NCBI GenBank assembly: GCA_947385505.1
Contig: CANDLP010000205.1
Location: 1-5,167 of the forward strand
Length of the DNA: 5,167 bases
Source of the DNA: an uncultured Clostridia bacterium
Lineage (GTDB): Bacteria > Bacillota > Clostridia > Oscillospirales > Ruminococcaceae
Direction: 5' to 3'
Position numbers and translations under genes: made by a program. The notes below the pieces were generated by a model. The model saw only the letters and a list, made by a program, of their open reading frames with translations. It ran no database searches and had not been told where the DNA came from. Positions 1 to 5,121 of the stretch are shown here, piece after piece. The number at the start of each line of letters is the position of its first letter. Position 1 is the first letter of the stretch.

Positions 1-388
1 ATATGGAGAGGTTTTGAATAACTGCTCATTCCAGCTGTCGAACAAACCGTCTTTCCGTCAACAGCAATTGTTAATGCTTCTGCTTTTTGGGGAATAAACG
101 AATATACCCAATTGATAAAACAACGATTGAGTGATTCCGTTTTTATTATTTTCAGTAAGCACAAAAGCCAATAATAGCAAGGTACATGTTTGATTCCGAA
201 TTCATCCTTCAAAAACTCGCTTACTCTGTCATTTGCCGCCCATTGATGTATTTGACTAACATTCTTCAATCCGCATATACTTCCAAGTATTACTATTGTT
301 ATCGCTTCTGATACACTGCAAAAATATCCCTTATACTCTTCTTCTGTTTCCACTTCTTCGTAATATTCTGTTATTCCGTTTTTTTCAT
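1..388 (-). pseudogene. ISAs1-family transposase, N-terminal part, frameshifted start, runs off window
   Basis: Reading the minus strand in the frame whose codons begin at 377, 374 and so on gives about 125 uninterrupted codons to base 1. The translation includes SEAITIVILGSICGLKNVSQ, then IHQWAANDRVSEFL, and ends AVDGKTVCSTAGMSSYSKPL. This is the layout of the DDE_Tnp_1-associated N-terminal domain of ISAs1 transposases, followed by the first catalytic Asp in the VDGKT motif. The remaining DDE residues lie off the window. No ATG opens this frame. The only good start, ATG at 388-386, reads MKKTE and then stops, because the following A run (379-385) has seven bases; eight would give MKKNGITEYYEEVE in frame. 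I read this as a one-base deletion or a homopolymer sequencing error. A GTG inside the frame (EEVE) is an alternative start with poor context. The family call is from motif recognition, not a search. Confidence 0.72.
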
Positions 389-394
389 ATTTTT

Positions 395-422
395 ATTATA
401 TCATACTTGTCAAACTTGTCAA
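395..422 (-). promoter_or_regulatory. Consensus sigma-A promoter of the ISAs1 transposase
   Basis: On the minus strand, TTGACA (422-417), a 16-nt spacer and TATAAT (400-395) match both consensus boxes perfectly. A second TTGACA at 413-408 lies too close to the -10 box to serve. The ATG at 388-386 begins only six nucleotides past the -10, so transcription would start at or next to the start codon, predicting a leaderless message. No Shine-Dalgarno sequence is visible, which fits. The -10 box overlaps the stop codon of the truncated DUF2971-type gene. Confidence 0.7.
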
Positions 423-884
423 TTTTTTTAAAATTGATTTCCGTGTGACGGTATAATATTTCCACAGAGTTTTGACAAAAATATCTCCGATTTCCTGTGT
501 TGACCGTTTATTGTCAACTTCAATTCCGCATCGTTTACAATATTCAATCAAACGAAGATGCTCATATTCAGCGTAATCAATATTGATATCAGAATCATAT
601 ACATCATCATATGCAGTTGGAGTCTGAAGAAAAACCGTGTTGTTTTCTAATGCCTGGGTAGAGTAATTGACTTCTTTTCCAGTTTCTTTATCTTTAGTTA
701 TTGTATTGGGGTAATATCGATATAGATGTAATGGCATATTAATTTTTGACCTAAGCGCAAATTCATCATAGCCCATGTTTTGAATTTCATCAAGCTTCAT
801 AATGGCTACATTAACAATGCAATAGGAAGATGCCAACTCTGGCGTAAAATGCTGAATTTCAGCAATCAAATTTGATATTTCCAT
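396..884 (-). pseudogene. DUF2971-type protein, C-terminally truncated
   Basis: The open frame encodes 162 residues from the preferred ATG at 884. That start has GGGGG five bases upstream; an ATG at 896 would add MGVY but sits above this ribosome site. Residues 54-59 read LYRYYP and residues 78-97 read ALENNTVFLQTPTAYDDVYD. This matches the DUF2971 signature, a tyrosine-rich LYRY motif followed by a loop like 'tPs.fNDpfD'. Family members usually run to about 250-350 residues, so roughly the C-terminal half is missing. The last 15 or so residues (from about TRKSILKKL) look non-native and run into the promoter of the neighbouring ISAs1 transposase, which suggests IS insertion truncated the gene. 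The family's biochemical function is not established; members occur in accessory and defence-rich regions, which I cannot test here. The fragment is probably non-functional but is still behind a strong promoter. Confidence 0.65.
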
Positions 885-1009
885 ATATACCCCCATACAC
901 TATTGAAATCAATATGCAACATACTCAAAAAGATAAAATCATATCGCATCTCAATATTATGCGAATTATCCATATTTTTGAAGCGGTTTATATTGATTTA
1001 GATTTCGAT

Positions 1010-1022
1010 AAGTGATTCACTT
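1010..1022. promoter_or_regulatory. Small dyad AAGTG-ATT-CACTT, possible operator
   Basis: AAGTG and CACTT form a perfect 5-bp inverted repeat around a 3-bp centre. It lies about 25-40 bases downstream of the transcription start expected from the promoter at 1055-1084, a place where a repressor could act. The dyad is short and the region is AT-rich, so chance is a serious alternative. Confidence 0.25.
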
Positions 1023-1054
1023 TCACACCAAACAAGCAAATGTTGTACATATAT

Positions 1055-1084
1055 ATTGTAGCATAATCGCCACATAAATGTCAA
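1055..1084 (-). promoter_or_regulatory. Strong promoter reading into the DUF2971-type gene
   Basis: On the minus strand, TTGACA (1084-1079) is followed after 18 nt by TACAAT (1060-1055). A TG one base before the -10 makes it an extended -10 (TGCTACAAT). It begins 21 bp past the recombinase stop and points at the DUF2971-type start at 884, leaving an untranslated leader of roughly 165 nt (885-1048). The leader contains the dyad at 1010-1022 and no other clear structure. The start region (TACAATATATATGTACA) is itself imperfectly palindromic and could hold an operator. Confidence 0.72.
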
Positions 1085-1105
1085 GGCTTTTTGCTAATGA
1101 GCGAA

Positions 1106-1957
1106 TTACTTACTTTTCATTTCCTGCACTGTCGTAAATTCATCTCTACTAATAATTGCTTCATGATTATTTTCAATGAAGTACATCTTCAACTCGCCCT
1201 CGTTTTTCTTACGCTTTCCGGTCAGAAAGTCCTCGGTAAAGCTCTTTTGCATAAGTACATCACCAACATACTTTTCATTGGAGAGAATACGGTCAATTGT
1301 CGAAGTACTCCAAGTGTCCTTACCGGTAACCGTTTTGATTCCATTCTCTTCAAGATATTTCTCGATTTTACAAACACCGAAACCATTCAGGTACAACTCA
1401 AATATCTTTCTGACGATAACCGCTTCGGATTCCACGACCACTAACTTACCATTTTCATCTTTGTCGTATCCCAAGAACCGTGTACAATTAAGGCATACCT
1501 TACCCTCCCACATTCTCTCTCGAATACCCCGCTTAATATTATCGCTCATATTCTTGCTTTCTTCCTGTGTAAATCCCGCATAAATTCCCATCATTGTTCG
1601 CATCTCCTTGTCATAGTTGTTTAAATTCTCTTTTTCAAAGTAGACCTTAATGCCTAAATTGAAAAGTTCGTATAGCGTTTTTAACATGTCCAATGTGTTT
1701 CTGCCGAAACGGCTTATCGACTTCGTTAGTATCAAATCTATCCTGCCTTGTTTGCAAGCCTTGAGCATTTTCATAAATTCGGAACGTTTCTTCATCTGAG
1801 TTCCTGAAGCACGCTCAGCATAAATTTTCACCAATTGCCAATCCTTATGCTCCGCAATTAGCTTCCCATAATAGGAAACCTGCGTTTCAAGACTTGATTC
1901 CTGCTCCTCGTGATTTGTGCTGACTCGGTAATAGGCAACTACTCTAAATTTGCTCAT
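1106..1957 (-). CDS. Serine recombinase, resolvase plus recombinase domains, C-terminus missing
   Basis: This 283-residue protein belongs to the large serine recombinase family, which cuts and rejoins DNA at paired att or res sites through a serine-DNA intermediate. Residues 4-145 form the resolvase catalytic domain: AYYRVST places the nucleophile at Ser13, and the Arg-bearing segments RASGTQMKKR (49-58) and SISRFGRNTLD (80-90) are in their usual order. Residues 161-280 (from FLGYDKDENG through TSTIDRILSNEKYVGD) match the Recombinase domain. The protein stops at VQEMKSK, just where full-length clostridial relatives (about 450-550 residues) continue into a zinc ribbon (CGxCG) and coiled coil. 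Neither is found downstream in any frame I checked. The start at 1957 is set by GGAGG eight bases upstream; an ATG at 1996 lies within a hairpin. Strand exchange may be impaired, since the missing part normally helps recognise attachment sites. It is probably a relic of an integrated element next to tRNA-fMet. Confidence 0.88.
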   Translation of the reverse strand: MSKFRVVAYYRVSTNHEEQESSLETQVSYYGKLIAEHKDWQLVKIYAERASGTQMKKRSEFMKMLKACKQGRIDLILTKSISRFGRNTLDMLKTLYELFNLGIKVYFEKENLNNYDKEMRTMMGIYAGFTQEESKNMSDNIKRGIRERMWEGKVCLNCTRFLGYDKDENGKLVVVESEAVIVRKIFELYLNGFGVCKIEKYLEENGIKTVTGKDTWSTSTIDRILSNEKYVGDVLMQKSFTEDFLTGKRKKNEGELKMYFIENNHEAIISRDEFTTVQEMKSK

Positions 1958-1965
1958 TAAAATTA

Positions 1966-1970
1966 CCTCC
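1966..1970 (-). promoter_or_regulatory. Ribosome binding site deciding the recombinase start
   Basis: GGAGG on the minus strand ends eight nucleotides before the ATG at 1957 (GGAGGTAATTTTAATG). It supports MSKFRVVAYYRVST as the true N-terminus instead of the 13-residue-longer frame from 1996. Confidence 0.85.
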
Positions 1971-1975
1971 AACAG

Positions 1976-2007
1976 AAAACCGCCGATTGTTTTCACAACC
2001 GACGGTT
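1976..2007 (-). terminator. 12-bp hairpin with short T run in the recombinase leader (second terminator or attenuator)
   Basis: On the minus strand AACCGTCGGTTG pairs with CAATCGGCGGTT over 12 positions (two G-U wobbles) around a TGAAAA loop. It is followed by TTTTCTGTT and then the recombinase ribosome site six bases beyond the T run. It could be a second stop for tRNA transcripts or an attenuator limiting recombinase expression. The only promoter-like element before it is a lone TATAAT (2017-2012) without a convincing -35. The T run is short, so termination may be inefficient. Confidence 0.5.
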
Positions 2008-2018
2008 AGTAATTATAT

Positions 2019-2067
2019 AAAAAGAAAAGCTACATTATTGTGCATTTTGCACTAAAAATGTAGCTTT
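2019..2067 (-). terminator. Intrinsic terminator of tRNA-fMet
   Basis: Starting six bases after the tRNA CCA end on the minus strand, AAAGCTACAT (2067-2058) pairs with ATGTAGCTTT (2035-2026). An inner 5-bp stem, GTGCA/TGCAC, closes a 3-nt loop, and a small internal loop separates the two stems. The hairpin runs straight into TTTTCTTTTT. Stem plus U tract immediately behind a stable RNA gene is the textbook arrangement. Confidence 0.85.
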
Positions 2068-2072
2068 CAACT

Positions 2073-2147
2073 TGGTTGCGGAGGAAGGATTCGAACCCCC
2101 GACCTCCGGGTTATGAGCCCGACGAGCTGCCCCTGCTCTACTCCGCG
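2073..2147 (-). tRNA. Initiator tRNA-fMet (CAT anticodon)
   Basis: The 75-nt gene folds as a complete cloverleaf with encoded CCA. The acceptor strand CGCGGAG pairs with CTCCGCA except for the first position (C1 opposite A72), the hallmark that keeps initiator tRNA formylatable and off the elongation path. The D stem has the initiator A11-U24 pair. The anticodon stem TCGGG/CCCGG carries the three consecutive G-C pairs required for P-site entry, around CTCATAA (anticodon at 2113-2115). The T arm is GGGGG-TTCGAAT-CCTTC, with two G-U wobbles. The D loop, AGGGGCA, is only seven nucleotides, making the gene two shorter than the usual 77. It supplies the Met-tRNA that starts every protein. It stands alone, divergent from the plus-strand operon, with its own promoter and terminator. 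The recombinase start lies 115 bp beyond its 3' end. Confidence 0.95.
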
Positions 2148-2171
2148 TTCTTTTCTTTTTATGACTAAATT

Positions 2172-2234
2172 AGTATACCACATCGCCAGAGTTTTGTCAA
2201 GGGCTTTTTAAAAAAATAAAAAATTTTTTTAAAA
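2172..2234 (-). promoter_or_regulatory. tRNA-fMet promoter with upstream A/T element
   Basis: TTGACA (2200-2195), a 17-nt spacer and TATACT (2177-2172) on the minus strand give a near-consensus promoter firing about 18 bases before the tRNA 5' end. Upstream of the -35, bases 2205-2234 are almost pure A and T runs, like the UP elements that boost stable-RNA promoters. The element is intrinsically bent, self-complementary DNA separating the two divergent units. Confidence 0.85.
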
Positions 2235-2291
2235 TTTACTCAACAAAAATTTTTATTTTATTTTTCACCATTGGGTAGATTTTTACATAAA

Positions 2292-2304
2292 ATTGTGGTA
2301 CAAT
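2292..2304 (+). promoter_or_regulatory. Extended -10 promoter of the plus-strand operon, overlapping a dyad
   Basis: TGGTACAAT (2296-2304) is an extended -10 box. The matching -35 position (2276-2281, TAGATT) is poor, so the promoter leans on the extended -10 or on an activator. The box sits inside a perfect 5-bp inverted repeat, ATTGT-GGT-ACAAT (2292-2304), which could be an operator occluding the -10. The transcript would begin near 2311, about 38 bases before the first start codon. The ribosome site for that gene is AGAAAGG (2331-2337), 11 bases before the ATG. Confidence 0.5.
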
Positions 2305-2348
2305 ACTAAAATAAAAGGAAATTTACAGAAAGAAAGGCTGATCATAAT

Positions 2349-3566
2349 ATGAAAACAAATATTTTTGACGAGTCTTGGCGCAAAAGTGTCAAAGCGGAGT
2401 ATGAGGCGGACAAGCTTAATTATGAAAAAGCGGAAAAATACGCGCTGATTTTTTTGTCGGAAACTCTTGAAATCGAAAACAGGATAGAAGGAAACCGAAT
2501 TTTCTGTCCCGAAATGAATATGTCCGTCACCCCCCATGTAACCGGCTTGGCAGATCATAAGTCGGGAATAAGCTTTGTTATATATTCCCCCGAATTTGGC
2601 GACGAAATGTATGAACACAGCACCGGTATCGGCGACGATACCGTACAGGCCGTGGAGGTAGCGGTGTGCTCTTTTGCGTACTCTTTTATAGACGGACTTG
2701 TCAAAATGAACGGAAAAGCCGGCGAAAAGGACTCTGATACGGAAATAGCCACTATCTTCGGCGGAAAAACCCATAAATGGAGAGCTTATTTCAGCGATGT
2801 TGTCACAATAGGCGGCGCTCCCGACGTAGGAGGCGCGGAATATTATTGGAATAAACTTAAAAAACTTATACTGAAAAGATTGGGAAACAGAAAGATTTGC
2901 TATGTAAAAGTATATCTTGACAGAGCGGGCGGAGATATAACCGGCGAATGCAGGGTGGACGACGCATTGAGCATGGAATTAAGCATATTGCTTGTCAATG
3001 AAGTCTCAAAGTGGAAGGTAAAGGGCTTTGCTTCCCATAAGCTGTATTTCTTTATACGTCAAGAGGACGAAACATTGAATTCTTATCCTTATGCGGGTGA
3101 GGAAGGCAGAATATTGCTCAAAAAGAAAATAAAAACAGCCATGGATCTGTTTTACGAAGCGGACACCGAGGAAAAATACGAACAATTGCTAACTAATATG
3201 AAAAAATCGCTTGACGACGATATTCTTGCTTTTGAATGCTATTCGCTGCTTCCCGAAATATGCGCCGAAAATGCTTTCCGGAATGTAAGGCATTCGGAAG
3301 CAATAGACATATTTATAGGAGATAAGCCCGCGCGGCAGGTTTATAAAAACCAGCTTACCGATTACTGGCCGATGAGCCGGATATTCTTCGATATTCTGAA
3401 CAGCGGCGCATACGGAAGCCATACGGAGGAATTATACAAAAGATACGTGGATACCAGCGCCATAAAAAACGCGTTGGAACAGCTTGGACAAAAAGGCGTG
3501 AAGCCGGAAAACGTGAAGATGGAGCCGCTTGAATTCAGAGCCGAAAAGGGGTTTGAAGTAAGATGA
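2349..3566 (+). CDS. DUF6348-like protein of unknown function
   Basis: A 405-residue, charged, soluble-looking protein with no signal peptide or membrane segment. I do not recognise it with certainty. Residues 30-235 resemble DUF6348: a beta-rich stretch, then YEHSTGIGDDTVQAVEVAV and SFAYSFIDGLV (88-117), which fits that family's 'aGlGdd...A...a...F...f..ll' pattern. Later W144-R145 and an acidic strand, GECRVDDALSMEL (199-211), sit where the family carries an E-x-x-(I/V)-D/N segment. The C-terminal 170 residues, including ADTEEKYEQLLTNMKKSLDDDIL (271-293), appear helical, and I cannot place them; family members I recall are shorter, so this may be an extended form. No catalytic motif is evident. 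It is the first gene of the operon, and its stop overlaps the acetyltransferase start by ATGA, which argues for coupled synthesis. The domain call is tentative; the gene itself is secure. Confidence 0.85.
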   Translation: MKTNIFDESWRKSVKAEYEADKLNYEKAEKYALIFLSETLEIENRIEGNRIFCPEMNMSVTPHVTGLADHKSGISFVIYSPEFGDEMYEHSTGIGDDTVQAVEVAVCSFAYSFIDGLVKMNGKAGEKDSDTEIATIFGGKTHKWRAYFSDVVTIGGAPDVGGAEYYWNKLKKLILKRLGNRKICYVKVYLDRAGGDITGECRVDDALSMELSILLVNEVSKWKVKGFASHKLYFFIRQEDETLNSYPYAGEEGRILLKKKIKTAMDLFYEADTEEKYEQLLTNMKKSLDDDILAFECYSLLPEICAENAFRNVRHSEAIDIFIGDKPARQVYKNQLTDYWPMSRIFFDILNSGAYGSHTEELYKRYVDTSAIKNALEQLGQKGVKPENVKMEPLEFRAEKGFEVR

Positions 3567-4153
3567 CAAATACACCACGGTTGGAAACCGAAAGACTTAT
3601 ATTGAGAAAATTTACGGAAAACGATATTGAAGCTTTGTATCTGATACTGAGCGATAAAGAAGTAAACACTTTTCTGCCATGGCTCCCTTTAAAAAGCCTT
3701 GAAGAAGCACGGTCTTTCTTTGAAAAGCATTATGCGGCAAATTATGAAAAGCCGCAGGCTTATGATTATGCTGTTTGCTTAAAGGAGGACAACTTTCCTA
3801 TCGGCTATATAAAAGTCGATATGGACGAAAGCCATGATTTCGGCTATGGGCTTCGGAAAGAGTTCTGGCACAAGGGAATTATTACTGAAGCGGGCAAGGC
3901 CGTTATTGCTCAGGTAAAAAAGGACGGGCTTCCTTATATCACAGCCACGCACGACGTTAACAATCCCCGAAGCGGCGGTGTCATGAAACAAGTGGGTATG
4001 CAATATAAATATTCATATGAGGAGCAGTGGCAGCCTAAAAATATTTTGGTTACTTTCAGAATGTATCAGCTGAATTTTGATGAGAAAGACGACAGCGTTT
4101 TTAAAAAGTATTGGAATAATTCCCGCGTTCATTTTGTGGAAAAGGAGCCGTAA
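3563..4153 (+). CDS. GNAT family N-acetyltransferase (RimJ/RimL-type)
   Basis: This 196-residue enzyme should transfer an acetyl group from acetyl-CoA to an amine on a protein N-terminus or small molecule; the acceptor cannot be read from the sequence. The N-terminus RLETERLILRKFTENDIEAL (6-25) is typical of the Acetyltransf_3 (RimJ/RimL, YdaF-like) branch. Residues 77-85 (NFPIGYIKV) form the core strand, DFGYGLRKEFWHKGIITEA (92-110) is the acetyl-CoA pyrophosphate-binding segment, and NNPRSGGVMKQVGM (133-146) is the conserved motif B region, whose Asn/Ser usually aid catalysis. The last 30 residues extend slightly past the usual domain. The start codon lies within the stop of the preceding gene (ATGA), and AGGGG at 3546-3550 may serve as its ribosome site, so translation is probably coupled. 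The length is normal for the family and no damage is seen. It could modify an antibiotic, a metabolite or a ribosomal protein. Confidence 0.9.
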   Translation: MTNTPRLETERLILRKFTENDIEALYLILSDKEVNTFLPWLPLKSLEEARSFFEKHYAANYEKPQAYDYAVCLKEDNFPIGYIKVDMDESHDFGYGLRKEFWHKGIITEAGKAVIAQVKKDGLPYITATHDVNNPRSGGVMKQVGMQYKYSYEEQWQPKNILVTFRMYQLNFDEKDDSVFKKYWNNSRVHFVEKEP

Positions 4154-4224
4154 AAGAGTATTTCTATGTCAATCTTTTCGTATAGATTCCGGATAAATTT
4201 TAATGCGGTATAAGAGGTAATGAC

Positions 4225-4986
4225 ATGAATGAATCAAGACAAAATTATTACGGCAGCTTGTGTACCGAAATGTACGAAATTTTACATGAGCAGGCGCCGC
4301 AGGACGAATTAAATTTTTATATTTCCTATGCGAAAAAAGGAGAAAAAATTTTAGAACCCCTTTGCGGAAGCGGCCGCTTTTTTGTTCCGTTTTTGCAGCG
4401 CGGCTTCGATATTTACGGAGTGGATTTGTCTGAAGAAATGCTGAGCAAGCTAAAGCAAAAAGCTCCCGAAGCAAAAGCAGTACATGCGGATATATCAGAG
4501 TATTCCCCCGAAACACGGTTCGACTATATTTTTATTTCATCCGGCTCCGTTTCTTTATTTACGGATATGGACTTTTGCAGGAAAATTTTATGCGGAATTA
4601 AAAAGATTTTAGCTCCCAAAGGCAAATTTGTTTTTGCGGTTGATACGGTGGCGAATAAATATTCCGATTCATCCGATGGTGATTATAAAACCGCTGTTTC
4701 CGTAAAAACAAAAGAGGGATTTGATTTAATATTAAAAAGCAAGAACCATTATGACGAACAAAGCCAGACTCAGTTTTCCCCGGGAATTTACGAATTATAT
4801 GACGGTGAAAAATTACTGAAAAGCGAAACGATGGATTTTCAAACCCACCTTTACGAATTCGGCGAGATGGAAGAAGTTTTAAGAGAAATCGGGTTTACAA
4901 AAATTAAAACTTATTCCTCATTCTCAAAAGAAATTGCCTCAGATAATAACTGTGAAATGTTTTTATTTGAGTGCGGCATAGATTGA
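4225..4986 (+). CDS. Class I SAM-dependent methyltransferase
   Basis: A 253-residue Rossmann-type methyltransferase that should move a methyl group from S-adenosylmethionine to an unknown acceptor. Motif I is ILEPLCGSG (43-50, the glycine-rich SAM loop). The end of strand two is YGVDLSEEML (64-73), whose Asp67 would bind the SAM ribose. AVHADISEY (85-93) provides the adenine-contact acidic residue, and FDYIFISSGSVSLF (99-112) is the motif IV region. KKILAPKGKFVFAVD (126-140) is the post-III strand common to Methyltransf_11/25 proteins. The C-terminal half (from about 155) is a beta-rich cap ending in the usual EVLREIGFTKIKTY helix-strand. AGAGG at 4213-4217, seven bases from the ATG, supports this start. 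It follows the acetyltransferase by 71 bp without a visible terminator or strong promoter, so it is probably in the same transcript. Its dissimilarity to rRNA methyltransferase families makes a small-molecule or metabolite acceptor somewhat more likely. Confidence 0.9.
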   Translation: MNESRQNYYGSLCTEMYEILHEQAPQDELNFYISYAKKGEKILEPLCGSGRFFVPFLQRGFDIYGVDLSEEMLSKLKQKAPEAKAVHADISEYSPETRFDYIFISSGSVSLFTDMDFCRKILCGIKKILAPKGKFVFAVDTVANKYSDSSDGDYKTAVSVKTKEGFDLILKSKNHYDEQSQTQFSPGIYELYDGEKLLKSETMDFQTHLYEFGEMEEVLREIGFTKIKTYSSFSKEIASDNNCEMFLFECGID

Positions 4987-5024
4987 AAATTCTGACCTGC
5001 CCATAAGATCGTATACATTATTTT

Positions 5025-5119
5025 ATACTAACAACCATTTCAATTGTGGATTTTATCCACAATTGAAATACTTCGGCGAAGCCGAAGTACCGCCGCAGGC
5101 GGTGGTTATTTAATACTAA
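5025..5119. repeat. ATACTAA direct repeats flanking the cloverleaf palindrome
   Basis: ATACTAA occurs at 5025-5031 and again at 5113-5119 in the same orientation, directly bracketing the folded unit (5033-5107). The position is that of a target-site duplication left by insertion of an approximately 81-bp element (5032-5112). Seven AT-rich bases can match by chance, so this is suggestive only. Confidence 0.4.
5033..5107. repeat. Perfect four-way-junction palindrome (three abutting hairpins in an outer stem)
   Basis: Every base is accounted for by pairing or a triloop. The outer stem AACCA/TGGTT is 5033-5037 with 5103-5107. Hairpin 1 has 14 bp (5038-5051 with 5055-5068, loop TTT, core CAATTGTGGAT). 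Hairpin 2 has 9 bp (TACTTCGGC at 5069-5077 with 5081-5089, loop GAA). Hairpin 3 has 5 bp (CCGCC at 5090-5094 with 5098-5102, loop GCA). The hairpins abut with no spare base at the junction. No T run follows on either strand, so a classical terminator is unlikely, and arm lengths and loops rule out a tRNA. It begins 46 bp past the methyltransferase stop. It may be a MITE- or REP-like mobile palindrome, a processed RNA element, or a protein-bound cruciform; the structure is clear but the role is unknown. Confidence 0.8.
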
Positions 5120-5121
5120 TC

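Larger units (their letters stand above)
1..450 (-). mobile_element. Partial ISAs1-family insertion sequence, one end plus transposase start
   Basis: The segment carries the 5' part of an ISAs1-type transposase with its own promoter and continues beyond base 1. The upstream IS boundary is inferred: the DUF2971-type reading frame loses recognisable character around 440-460 and enters AT-rich DNA with tandem TTGACAAG motifs that would lie inside the IS end. I could not define a terminal inverted repeat or a target duplication because the other end is outside the window, so the right-hand boundary is uncertain by tens of bases. Confidence 0.55.

Noticed and set aside
866..973. A 35-codon minus-strand frame in the DUF2971 leader
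   Set aside because: It has no ribosome site, no recognisable features and overlaps the DUF2971-type start; length and composition fit chance in AT-rich DNA.
1091..1583. Plus-strand open frames of 117 and 135 codons
   Set aside because: Both lie antisense to the recombinase, which has clear family motifs; their translations are low-complexity shadows without a ribosome site.
2201..2268. A/T-run palindromic stretch considered as a bidirectional terminator
   Set aside because: It has no GC-rich stem, and it lies upstream of both divergent promoters, where an UP-like element is the simpler reading.
2283..2774. Minus-strand frames of 163 and 65 codons
   Set aside because: They are antisense to the DUF6348-like gene and its promoter and show no family motif.
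3189..4516. Minus-strand frames at 3189-3422, 3779-4003 and 4169-4516
   Set aside because: These are shadows of the operon genes, whose own frames carry recognisable acetyltransferase and methyltransferase motifs or a coupled start.
5033..5107. The cloverleaf read as a tRNA, a standard intrinsic terminator or a CRISPR repeat
   Set aside because: Arm lengths of 14/9/5 bp with triloops do not fit a tRNA, no T tract follows on either strand, and the unit is not repeated at intervals here.
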